Origin: Hyphomonas sp.
GTDB taxonomy: Bacteria > Pseudomonadota > Alphaproteobacteria > Caulobacterales > Hyphomonadaceae
Assembly: GCA_002700305.1 (NCBI GenBank)
Contig: PACZ01000027.1
Location: 42,442 to 106,441 of the forward strand
Direction of reading: 5' to 3'
DNA: 64,000 bases
Position 1 is the first letter of the stretch; every line of letters begins with the position of its first letter. Position numbers and translations under genes: made by a program. The notes beneath the pieces are model-generated. The model searched no databases. It was not told the DNA's origin and was given only the letters and a program-made list of their open reading frames with translations. Positions 18,397-26,384 of the stretch are shown here, piece after piece.

Positions 18397-19404
18397 TCAG
18401 ATGCCGAAAAAGGCGCCGGCGATCCGTTCGATGGCCCAGTAGCTGCCCATGAAGCCGATGAAATAGGCCAGCACGGCCCGTAGCGCCACCATGCGCTTCG
18501 CTGCCAGCTTGTGGACGATGAACGCCCCCGCCAGCAGCACGCTGACGAACAGGATCTGACCGGCCTCAACGCCGACATTGAACAGCAGCAGCGCCATGGC
18601 TTCGGCGCCCTTGGGCAGGCCGATTTCCGCCAGCGCGCCCGCAAAGCCGAAGCCGTGGATCAGGCCGAAGCCGAAGGCGATGGCCCAGGGGATGCGCTGG
18701 CTCAGCGTGTTCCAGCCCTTGATCCGGTGCATCGCCTCGGCCCCCAGCAGGGCGATGCTCATCGCGATGGTGATTTCTACCGGCGGACCGGGCAGGGTGA
18801 TGCCGCCCAGCGTCGCTGCGGCCAGCGTAATCGAGTGCGCCACTGTGAAGGCTGTCAGCGTCAGCAGCAGCTGGCGCGGGCGCACCAGCAGCACCATGCC
18901 CAGCACAAAGAGAAGGTGGTCCCACCCGAAAATGATGTGCTCAACCCCGATCCGGAAATAGGTGGCCACCGGCGCACCGGTCGGCATGGTCAGGTCAAGG
19001 GCGGGCGTTGCCGGGCGCAGGACCGCGCCGATGTCGTCTCCTTCGAGCCGGTCGATCCGTACGAAGGCATCTGTCAGCGTACGTTCCAGTCCGTCGATCC
19101 GGATCTCGCCCTGGTTGAGGTCGCAATGCGTGGTCCAGCGCTGTACCAGGGTGCCGCCGGGCGAGGCGACATATTCGCCTTCGCGCGCGCAGGCCTCCGG
19201 GAAAACCGGGTCGATCTTCAGGCGGCGGCCATCCAGCACCGGCTGTTTCCAGGTCACGTCATATGTGCCGGGGGCCGTTTCGACCACCTCCAGATAGGCC
19301 GGGCGGACTTCATGCGCCGCCGCAGGCGCAGCCGCCATCAACCAGACGGAAAGCCCGGTGAAACAAACCGCCAGCCAGCGCAAAATTGCGGCCCTATTCG
19401 GCAT
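18397..19404 (-). CDS. HupE/UreJ-family membrane protein with N-terminal exported domain
   Basis: This protein has 335 residues. A signal peptide (to about AAAHEV, residue 31) is followed by about 120 extracytoplasmic residues starting EVRPAYLEV, and then about six transmembrane helices. The family's metal-ligand-like blocks are present: EHIIFGWDHLLFVLG, TLTAFTVAHSITLA and GFGLIHGFGFAGAL. HupE/UreJ proteins are linked to nickel or cobalt uptake, but this long form is not next to hydrogenase or urease genes. It is the last gene of a three-gene operon, its start overlapping the isomerase gene by 11 bases. Confidence 0.85.
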   Translation of the reverse strand: MPNRAAILRWLAVCFTGLSVWLMAAAPAAAHEVRPAYLEVVETAPGTYDVTWKQPVLDGRRLKIDPVFPEACAREGEYVASPGGTLVQRWTTHCDLNQGEIRIDGLERTLTDAFVRIDRLEGDDIGAVLRPATPALDLTMPTGAPVATYFRIGVEHIIFGWDHLLFVLGMVLLVRPRQLLLTLTAFTVAHSITLAAATLGGITLPGPPVEITIAMSIALLGAEAMHRIKGWNTLSQRIPWAIAFGFGLIHGFGFAGALAEIGLPKGAEAMALLLFNVGVEAGQILFVSVLLAGAFIVHKLAAKRMVALRAVLAYFIGFMGSYWAIERIAGAFFGI

Positions 19405-20260
19405 TGATGCCTTCGACCTCGACCTTGTAGCGGGCGATGATGTCCTGGATCGCCTTCTCGTTCGCCTCGCGCCGGGTTTCGTCCTGCCAGTCCGCCAGAA
19501 CCTTCGCCTTCACCTCTTCGAAAGGCGGAAGCCGGGGCGGGGCATTGGCACTGACCTGCACCAGATGCACGCCGAGGGCCGACCGTATTGGACCTGTCCA
19601 GAGGTCCGAGGCTGGTGTCGCCGCAAGCGCTTGCGCAAACTCGCCGCCGAAGAGGCGCACGACTTCGCGCAGCGGCAGATCGCCATAGGCGCGCTGCAGC
19701 ATGAACGGGTCGCCTGTGTCTCGCCAGTCCCCGCCGGCGTTCAGGCTTTCCAGCGCCGCCTCGGCATCGGCCGCCGCTGCCTTGCCGCGGACATCTTCGC
19801 TGAAGAAGACATGCCGGAAGGTGATCGTCTGCGGCTCGGTAAACCTGTCGGCATGGGTCTCGTACCAGTCGCGCAACACAGCATCGTCCGGCGTCTCCGT
19901 CCGGGCGAGGTCGGCGACCATGAAAGTCATCTTCTGGGCCAGCCGTCTTGTGACGATTGTGTCGCCCTCATCGAGGCCGAGGCGTCTGGCTTCCCGGGCA
20001 AGGGCCTCATCGCGGACATAGTCATTGACCATGGCCACCATGTCCTCGCCCGCAGGCAGGCTGCCCGACTCCGCCGTATAGATGGAGGCCAGGCGTTCGA
20101 GGTCTGCGCTGGAGACCCGTATCGTCCGCGCTTCGTCTGCCCGTCCGGACGAGACGAAATGCCAGCCGATGAACACGGCCAGGGCCGCAAGAATGAAGTG
20201 CACCAATGGCTCACGCAGCAGCACAGGCCAGCGGCGCACCTGTTCGGGATTGTCGGTCAA
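19394..20260 (-). CDS. membrane-anchored parvulin-type peptidyl-prolyl isomerase (PpiC-like)
   Basis: This protein has 288 residues. One N-terminal transmembrane helix (about 21-39, HFILAALAVFIGWHF) is followed by a SurA-N-like helical region. A PpiC-type parvulin domain then includes TITFRHVFFSED and SALGVHLVQVSA, the beta strands around the active site. Such proteins assist folding or insertion of envelope proteins. The gene lies 17 bases after the DUF3604 gene and overlaps the HupE-like gene, so it most likely serves one of these two partners (inference). Confidence 0.85.
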   Translation of the reverse strand: MTDNPEQVRRWPVLLREPLVHFILAALAVFIGWHFVSSGRADEARTIRVSSADLERLASIYTAESGSLPAGEDMVAMVNDYVRDEALAREARRLGLDEGDTIVTRRLAQKMTFMVADLARTETPDDAVLRDWYETHADRFTEPQTITFRHVFFSEDVRGKAAAADAEAALESLNAGGDWRDTGDPFMLQRAYGDLPLREVVRLFGGEFAQALAATPASDLWTGPIRSALGVHLVQVSANAPPRLPPFEEVKAKVLADWQDETRREANEKAIQDIIARYKVEVEGINAE

Positions 20261-20277
20261 ATTGTCTTCCTGTCGCG

Positions 20278-22188
20278 TCAGCCGCCCGGAATGTACCAGA
20301 TCGGCGATGTGTAGGCTCGTTCCTGAATCGTCTCAGGCACATCCGGCCGGGGCGGGGTGCCATTGCGCAGGGCTTCCCAGGTCGACCAGCGGCAGGACGG
20401 GTTCTCCAGCACACGGACATAATAGGTCGCGCGGCGGGCCGGGTCGAAATCCGGGTCCGTCCACAGGACTTTCAGTTCGCTGGCGCCTTCATTCTCCGGG
20501 GTGCAGCTGGCCATGTCCACGGTCGCGCCATTATCGGTGCAGCGGCGGGGGGATGGGTCCGGCGTGCCATTGTCGCAGGCCACATCGATGACTTCCTCGC
20601 CATCGCTGGTGACTTTCACCACCTGCAAACGTTGCAGCGTGCCGCCATTCGGGTCACGCTGGGCCCAGGCGATGAAGGCCGGTGCCTCACCCGTGCCGAC
20701 CAGGTCGCCGCCCATCGGCACACCGCCTTCATAGGCTTCGTGCGACAGGTTCGCCGAGGACAGCATGGCTTCGTCATAGCCGAAGCCGCCGAAGAAGCGG
20801 ACCTTCATGCGCGGGCCGGTCGTTGCGAAGGTTTCCTTGCGGCGGAAGGCGTCAAAGATGGCTTCGCGCGTGTTTTCTTCCGCCCAGACGCCGGTCAGGC
20901 CGCTGGCGCTCCAGCGGGAGAACCAGTTGGTGGCGTTCTTGACGACCGGATTGTCTTCGGGCTGGTCGGCCCAGCCGGTCGTGCCGGGGAAGGGAACCGA
21001 GCCTCTCGCCACCGGCGTGCCATCGACGATGCCGATTTTGGACCAGTAGTCTTCCTCGGAATAGGAACCGCCGGCCACATGGCTGTCAGACGCGGCGACA
21101 AGTCCGAAGTGGAAGGGGTCGAAACCTTTTTCTTCCTGCAGCTTCAGCCCGTTGCGATAGGCTTCGCGCACATAGGAGCCGTTCGTCGCGCCGACGACAT
21201 AGGCGCCCAGAAGCTGGTCGTAGATTTCGAAATTGGCCCACTCGTCGTTCGGCGAAAGATCCGGGTGGGTTTCGCTGGTGCCCTTCACCTGCGTCACCTC
21301 GACCAGCGGCTCGTTACGCATGCGCTGCTCGGCATAAGCCGTGTCCATCGGCTCGCCATTATATGTTTCCAGGCGGAACATCTGGCCATCCGACACATTG
21401 GAGTTGTGCGGGATCGAGATGACTTCCATGCCGGCTTCCCGCTGGGCATCCATCCAGTCCCACAGGTCTTCCGGATTGGTGGAATCGAGCGTGGAGAAAG
21501 CGCGCACCGGCGCCTTGCCCTTGAAGAAGACGTTACGGTGCAGGTTGCCGCCGCCAAAGCCGCCATTCTCGTCCGGCGTGGTCACCGAGGTGAATTCATA
21601 GGCGGCAAAGGTCGTGAACTTGCCGGGCTGGTTGTACTTGTCCGCTGCCGCGACATTCTGCAGCCAGACCGAGTTGATCGTGTCGAGATCATACATGTCT
21701 TCGATCGGCTTGCCGGTGCGCACAGAGGCGCCGACGCCCTGGAAGGCAGCGACGATCTTGTCCGGATCGGTGGAGAACATATCCTTGGCGCGCGGCAGTT
21801 CGGACAACTTCGTTCCGGGCGTGTCCATGGCCGGCAGGATACCGAGATATTCGGCATGGTCGGTCACGGTGTAGAAGTCGAGCGGGCCGCCGGCGATGGT
21901 CATGTCGAAGCCGGACGGGTGCTGGATCGTTTCGCCGAGGGCAAAGCGATAGGCGTCATCAGCCGTGCGGCGCACGTTGAAGATGTAAGCGTCGAAGCTG
22001 GAGCGGGTGTGGATGTGAAGGTCGCCGAAATAGGCGTTGCGGTCCGGATTGTAACCAGCTGTCCGGCCAGCCGTTTCCGTCGCCTGCGCGTCCGGTGCCG
22101 CCGCCGTGGTCTCTTCAGCCGGCGTGCTCGTGCCGCTGCATGCCGCCAATGTCATGATTGCGGCCAAAGCCGTCGCTTGCTTCAACAT
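20278..22188 (-). CDS. DUF3604 lipoprotein with PHP-type metal-binding motifs
   Basis: This protein has 636 residues. The start is the ATG at 22188, preceded by GGAGGAATTC. The N-terminus is a lipoprotein signal (MTLAACSG, Cys17). All four motifs expected of a PHP-type metallo-phosphoesterase can be read: DLHIH at 56-60, TDH at 109-111, IPHN with His261, and SDSH ending at His370. This suggests a metal-dependent hydrolase held at the membrane. The family function is not established. It is the first gene of an operon with a parvulin and a HupE-like membrane protein. Confidence 0.83.
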   Translation of the reverse strand: MLKQATALAAIMTLAACSGTSTPAEETTAAAPDAQATETAGRTAGYNPDRNAYFGDLHIHTRSSFDAYIFNVRRTADDAYRFALGETIQHPSGFDMTIAGGPLDFYTVTDHAEYLGILPAMDTPGTKLSELPRAKDMFSTDPDKIVAAFQGVGASVRTGKPIEDMYDLDTINSVWLQNVAAADKYNQPGKFTTFAAYEFTSVTTPDENGGFGGGNLHRNVFFKGKAPVRAFSTLDSTNPEDLWDWMDAQREAGMEVISIPHNSNVSDGQMFRLETYNGEPMDTAYAEQRMRNEPLVEVTQVKGTSETHPDLSPNDEWANFEIYDQLLGAYVVGATNGSYVREAYRNGLKLQEEKGFDPFHFGLVAASDSHVAGGSYSEEDYWSKIGIVDGTPVARGSVPFPGTTGWADQPEDNPVVKNATNWFSRWSASGLTGVWAEENTREAIFDAFRRKETFATTGPRMKVRFFGGFGYDEAMLSSANLSHEAYEGGVPMGGDLVGTGEAPAFIAWAQRDPNGGTLQRLQVVKVTSDGEEVIDVACDNGTPDPSPRRCTDNGATVDMASCTPENEGASELKVLWTDPDFDPARRATYYVRVLENPSCRWSTWEALRNGTPPRPDVPETIQERAYTSPIWYIPGG

Positions 22189-22280
22189 GAATTCCTCCCT
22201 CACGCGCCAAGTATTGGCACCGCGACTGCAGTTTGAGCGCGATTGAGAGGTCTGTCTACCCTGACGCGGGGTCGAAAGGA

Positions 22281-22649
22281 TCAGACGGCAGAAATGTCAG
22301 TGATCTTGTAGGTCAGCGGGGTTTCGCCATGGCTCGCCACGGTGATGTACTCGCCTTCCTTGAAGACGTGATCGCCCAGCCGGTAGCCGGCTTCGTCATC
22401 GCCTTCATCGTCCTCATCATAGTGGAATTTCCACTGATTGCCGCGATGGGTCAGCAGGCCCGTGGCATGCTCGTCCGGATCGGGGTGGAAGCGTGTCACG
22501 CGGCATTCTTTCTTGTGTTCCCGCCAGGCATCCACATCGAGGTGGCCGTCACCGGTCAGCGGCGCGACGATGAAATAGCCGATGCGGGTATCGCCCTCGG
22601 TGATGCCGGGATTGCGGGCGAGCTGCAGGGTGATGCGTTTCAGAGTCAT
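22281..22649 (-). CDS. conserved hypothetical small protein
   Basis: I do not recognise this 122-residue protein. It begins MTLKRITLQLARNPGI, and GGAGAAG directly precedes the ATG at 22649. It has no signal peptide or membrane segment. The middle is acidic and histidine-rich (HYDEDDEGDDEAGY). The gene starts 14 bases after the universal stress protein stop on the same strand, so it is probably the second gene of that transcript. Confidence 0.7.
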   Translation of the reverse strand: MTLKRITLQLARNPGITEGDTRIGYFIVAPLTGDGHLDVDAWREHKKECRVTRFHPDPDEHATGLLTHRGNQWKFHYDEDDEGDDEAGYRLGDHVFKEGEYITVASHGETPLTYKITDISAV

Positions 22650-22662
22650 CTTCTTCTCCGGG

Positions 22663-23490
22663 TTAGCGGGCAAGGGCCAGGGCTGGCGCTTCTTCGGCAT
22701 CCAGCAGGCGCTGGGTGGTGCCGCCGAACAGGCGCTCGCCGATGCGGGAGTGGCCATAGGCCCCCGCGACGATAATCGAAGCGCCGCTGCCCTTGGCAAG
22801 GGACAGGAGGCCGCTGGCCACCTGGCCTTCGATCGGCATGCGCTTGTGTTTCACATTGTGAGAGTCGAGCCAGCGCTCCAGCGCGGCCGGGCTGGACGCG
22901 TCGCGCGGCTGATCCTTGCCGAGGTCGGACTCGTTCTGCGCGATGATCACTTCGCCGAACGCCTTGACGATGGGCAGGTGGAACCGCACGGCTCGGGCAG
23001 CGCCATTCGACCCGTCCCAGGCGACGATCACGGGGCCATCGGTCAGCGGTTGCGACCCGGCCATGACCACCGGCAGGCGGGCTTCCATCAGGACATACTC
23101 AAACGACAGGCTGAGCGGGTCAGCCGCTTTCTGCACGCTGTGCGGAAACACGACCGCATCGGCCAGCGTGGCGGCATTGGCTCCGGCGCGCTCGGCGACA
23201 TCGACGATATGGGAGAAGTCGCAAGGCAGGCTCGCACCTTTCGTCACGTCCTCGAACGTCGCCCTGGCGCGGGCAATGACTTCATCCTGCATGGCCGAGA
23301 TGTCACGGGTTGCGTTGGCGGCGAGGCCCGTCGCTTCCGGGGTCGACATCACGATCAGGGTGGCAGACGGGTCGGGCAGGGCGCAAACGCCGCGGACCGG
23401 CACGTCCAGGCGCCGGGCGATCCCGAGCGCGGTCTGTGTTGAAGCACGGTCGGCGGAGTCCGACCCTTCCAGCATGGCGACGACGGACAT
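22663..23490 (-). CDS. universal stress protein (double-length Usp)
   Basis: This protein has 275 residues and two Usp-like halves. The C-terminal half carries the nucleotide-binding signature GAYGHSRIGERLFGG followed by TTQRLL (the G2xG9xGS/T pattern), while the N-terminal half is degenerate. Usp proteins accumulate in stress or starvation and may bind ATP; the precise role is unknown. It is followed 14 bases later by a small hypothetical gene. Confidence 0.88.
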   Translation of the reverse strand: MSVVAMLEGSDSADRASTQTALGIARRLDVPVRGVCALPDPSATLIVMSTPEATGLAANATRDISAMQDEVIARARATFEDVTKGASLPCDFSHIVDVAERAGANAATLADAVVFPHSVQKAADPLSLSFEYVLMEARLPVVMAGSQPLTDGPVIVAWDGSNGAARAVRFHLPIVKAFGEVIIAQNESDLGKDQPRDASSPAALERWLDSHNVKHKRMPIEGQVASGLLSLAKGSGASIIVAGAYGHSRIGERLFGGTTQRLLDAEEAPALALAR

Positions 23491-23579
23491 GGGTGTCCTC
23501 CTGCATCCTTTCGCCCCCGGGAAGGAGGCTGTCAGGACACAACGTCTAACACGCCGGACGTGTAATTGTGCAAGGGATT

Positions 23580-24620
23580 CTACTTAGCCGCGGCGATCCG
23601 TTCGCGCGCGATCCGGTCGGCCACGACATTGGTCGGCGTATCCTTCGAGAGCGCCTCATCGAGCACTTCGCCCAGCGTCTCGACAAGCCGGGCCAGCTTG
23701 GCCTCGACCCATTCACGGGAATAATTGCCGGAGATTTCGGCTGCGACATTGATGATGCCGCCGCCATTGATGACATAGTCCGGGGCGTAGAGGATGCCCT
23801 TGCGCCGCAGCAGCTCGCCCATTTCCGGCACGATCAGCTGGTTGTTCGCCCCTCCGGCAATCGCCTTGAATCTGAACCGGTCCAGCGTCTGCTCATTCAC
23901 GACAGCGCCGAGGGCGCAGGGCGCGAAGATATCAGCCTCGACATCGTAGATGGCATCCGGGGCCACGATCCGTGCGCCTGTCCGGGTGGCGACCGCTTCC
24001 AGCGCCGCCTGGTCAATGTCGGTGATGATGAGGTCCGCGCCAGCCTTTGCCAGATGGTCGCAAAGATAGGCGCCGACATGGCCGACGCCCTGGACCGCGA
24101 CCGTCTTGCCGGTGAGGTCGCCCGTGCCGAGTGCCCGCTTTGCGGTTTCGACGAGGCCGAGGAAAATGCCCTTGGCCGTGACCGGAGACGGGTCGCCCGA
24201 GGCGGCTTCACCCTTGTCGAGCCCGGCGACATAAGGCGTTTCCTCCCGCACGATCTCCATATCGGCCACGCTGACGCCGACATCTTCTGCCGTGGTGTAC
24301 TGGCCCTGCAGGCTGTTCACGGCGCGGCCGAAGGCGCGGAACAATTCCGGCGACTTGTCTGTCCGGGCATTGCCCCAGATCACGGACTTGCCGCCGCCCA
24401 GTGGAATGTCTGCCATGGCGTTCTTGTAGCTCATGCCCTGGCTGAGGCGCAGGGCGTCCTTCAGCATGGCTTCGCCGCTGTCATAGTCCCACATCCGGCA
24501 GCCGCCCGCCGCCGGGCCGCGGGCCGTGGAATGGACGGCGATGATGGCGCGCAGGCCGCTGGCGGCGTCATGGAACATGTGGACGCCTTCATGGGCGTCG
24601 AAGGAGGGGTGGTCGAACAT
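23580..24620 (-). CDS. leucine dehydrogenase-type amino acid dehydrogenase
   Basis: This NAD-dependent Glu/Leu/Phe/Val dehydrogenase has 346 residues. The catalytic region includes RGPAAGGCRMWDY and DIPLGGGKSVIWG with the active lysines. The Rossmann fold contains VAVQGVGHVGAYL, and the C-terminus has GGANNQL and YVINGGGIINVA, as in leucine dehydrogenase. It reversibly deaminates branched-chain amino acids to keto acids. The ATG at 24620 gives the family N-terminus (MFDHPSFDAHEGVHMF); a frame extending to 24695 is less likely. It is monocistronic. Confidence 0.9.
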   Translation of the reverse strand: MFDHPSFDAHEGVHMFHDAASGLRAIIAVHSTARGPAAGGCRMWDYDSGEAMLKDALRLSQGMSYKNAMADIPLGGGKSVIWGNARTDKSPELFRAFGRAVNSLQGQYTTAEDVGVSVADMEIVREETPYVAGLDKGEAASGDPSPVTAKGIFLGLVETAKRALGTGDLTGKTVAVQGVGHVGAYLCDHLAKAGADLIITDIDQAALEAVATRTGARIVAPDAIYDVEADIFAPCALGAVVNEQTLDRFRFKAIAGGANNQLIVPEMGELLRRKGILYAPDYVINGGGIINVAAEISGNYSREWVEAKLARLVETLGEVLDEALSKDTPTNVVADRIARERIAAAK

Positions 24621-24908
24621 GGGGCTTCCGGGCTGCAAACAGGTACAAATGTAACGATTGGGCCCGGCTTTAGAGACCGCTTTCCGTTCGGTCAATCTCA
24701 GCGGCCCGTCGGGACGGCAGATGCAGTCTTCACTGGCGCAGTTTATGCAGGCGACGTAGGGTCTGCTTGCTGTCCGGACACTTGGCTGATGACCCGATTA
24801 TTCCTGACGAATCTGCGCCTTATGGCGGCCCCGGTGCTGGCTTCGGCTCTCGCCGGCAGGCCGCGTTGACGTCTTCGCAGCTTTTCCCCGCTATGGTTAC
24901 CGACTGAC

Positions 24909-26363
24909 ATGCAGCTGCGCCCGCTACTTCTTGCCATCGGCATTATGACCGTGCTTCTGGGCGTGGCGATGCTGCCATGCGCGCTGATCGACTGGGCGGA
25001 CAAGCGCCCGGAAGCCTATGTTTTCTCGGTATCCTCCTTCGGGGCCGTGTTTATCGGCACCTGTCTCTGGGTGCTCTCGCGCGGCGAGGTGCAGCGCACC
25101 GGCCAGCGCGAAGGCTTCCTGCTGACCGTGCTGGTCTGGACGGCCCTGCCGGCGGTGGCCGCCATTCCCTTCATCGCCTCGGGGATGAGCTTCACCGATG
25201 CGATGTTCGAAAGCGTGTCCGGCCTGACAACGACCGGCGCGACCGTGATGACGGGGCTCGACTCCCTGCCGCGCGGCCTGCTGCTGTGGCGGTCGATCAT
25301 CCAGTGGTTCGGCGGCATCGGCATTATCGTGACGGCCATCGCCATCCTGCCGCAGCTGCGCGTCGGCGGGATGCAGCTCTTCCAGCTGGAAAACTCCGAC
25401 CGGTCCGGCAAGTTCCTGCCGCGCGTGACCGACATCGCGACCTATCTGGGCCTGACCTATCTGATCATCTCGCTGACCTGCGCGCTGGTCTATTATCTCT
25501 GCGGCATGACCTGGTTCGATGCCATCTGCCACGCCATGACCACCATGTCGGCGGGCGGATACTCCACCCATGATGCGTCCTTCGGCTATTTCAACGACAC
25601 GCCGGCGGCCTATGCGGCGACCTTCTTCATGTTCGTGGCCGGCCTGCCATTCAGCCTGCTGGCGATGCTTCTGCTGCAGGGCCGGATCCGGCCGATGCTG
25701 AGCGATCCGCAGCCACGCCTCTACGCCTTGATCGCGCTTGGCCTGGCCAGCATCATCGTGATCTATCACGAGGCGGTGGTGGACCCGCCGATCTTCAATC
25801 ACGTCTTCCACGGCTTCAAGGAAGCCTTGTTCAACATCATCTCGGTGATGACCGGCACGGGCTATGCCTCGGCGCCTTACGACACCTGGGGCACGCCGGT
25901 CATGGCCATCGTGCTGGGTGCGACCTTTGTCGGCGGATGTGCCGGGTCAGCGGCATGCGGACTGAAAATGTTCCGGCTGGAGATCGCCTCCAAGGCGATG
26001 CTCGCCTATTCGCAGCGCATGGTGCAACCGCACCGCCGCTCGCCGATCAAATATGGCGGCAAGACCGTCGACGAAGACACGCTCCAGTCGGTGATGGTCT
26101 TCATGTTCCTTTACTTTGCGACCTTCCTGATCTCGGCAGCGCTGCTCGGCCTCGACGGGCTGGATGCGATGACGGCCATTTCCGGCGCGGCGACGACCCT
26201 GTCGAATGTCGGCCCCGGCCTTGGCCCGATCAACGGTCCGTCCGGCACCTTCCAGGACTTTTCAGACTTCGCCACCTGGGTGTGCACGATCAACATGCTG
26301 CTCGGGCGGCTGGAATTCGTCGTGGTCTTCGTGGTTCTGACCCGCCGCTTCTGGCGCGGTTGA
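24909..26363 (+). CDS. trkH: Trk-type potassium uptake channel subunit TrkH
   Basis: This is the ion-conducting membrane subunit of the Trk K+ uptake system, 484 residues. Four pore-loop repeats with selectivity-filter glycines are visible: TTTGATV, TMSAGGYS, TGTGYAS and LSNVGPG. The length is normal. The regulatory TrkA partner is not in the window. About 288 bases separate it from the divergent dehydrogenase gene; I see no convincing promoter elements in that gap. Confidence 0.94.
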   Translation: MQLRPLLLAIGIMTVLLGVAMLPCALIDWADKRPEAYVFSVSSFGAVFIGTCLWVLSRGEVQRTGQREGFLLTVLVWTALPAVAAIPFIASGMSFTDAMFESVSGLTTTGATVMTGLDSLPRGLLLWRSIIQWFGGIGIIVTAIAILPQLRVGGMQLFQLENSDRSGKFLPRVTDIATYLGLTYLIISLTCALVYYLCGMTWFDAICHAMTTMSAGGYSTHDASFGYFNDTPAAYAATFFMFVAGLPFSLLAMLLLQGRIRPMLSDPQPRLYALIALGLASIIVIYHEAVVDPPIFNHVFHGFKEALFNIISVMTGTGYASAPYDTWGTPVMAIVLGATFVGGCAGSAACGLKMFRLEIASKAMLAYSQRMVQPHRRSPIKYGGKTVDEDTLQSVMVFMFLYFATFLISAALLGLDGLDAMTAISGAATTLSNVGPGLGPINGPSGTFQDFSDFATWVCTINMLLGRLEFVVVFVVLTRRFWRG

Positions 26364-26384
26364 TCCGAAGGCGGACGGGTTTCT

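Noticed and set aside
20206..22236. A 676-codon open frame on the plus strand
   Set aside because: It is antisense to the DUF3604 gene, whose product has a lipoprotein signal and conserved motifs. The plus-strand frame encodes no recognisable domain.
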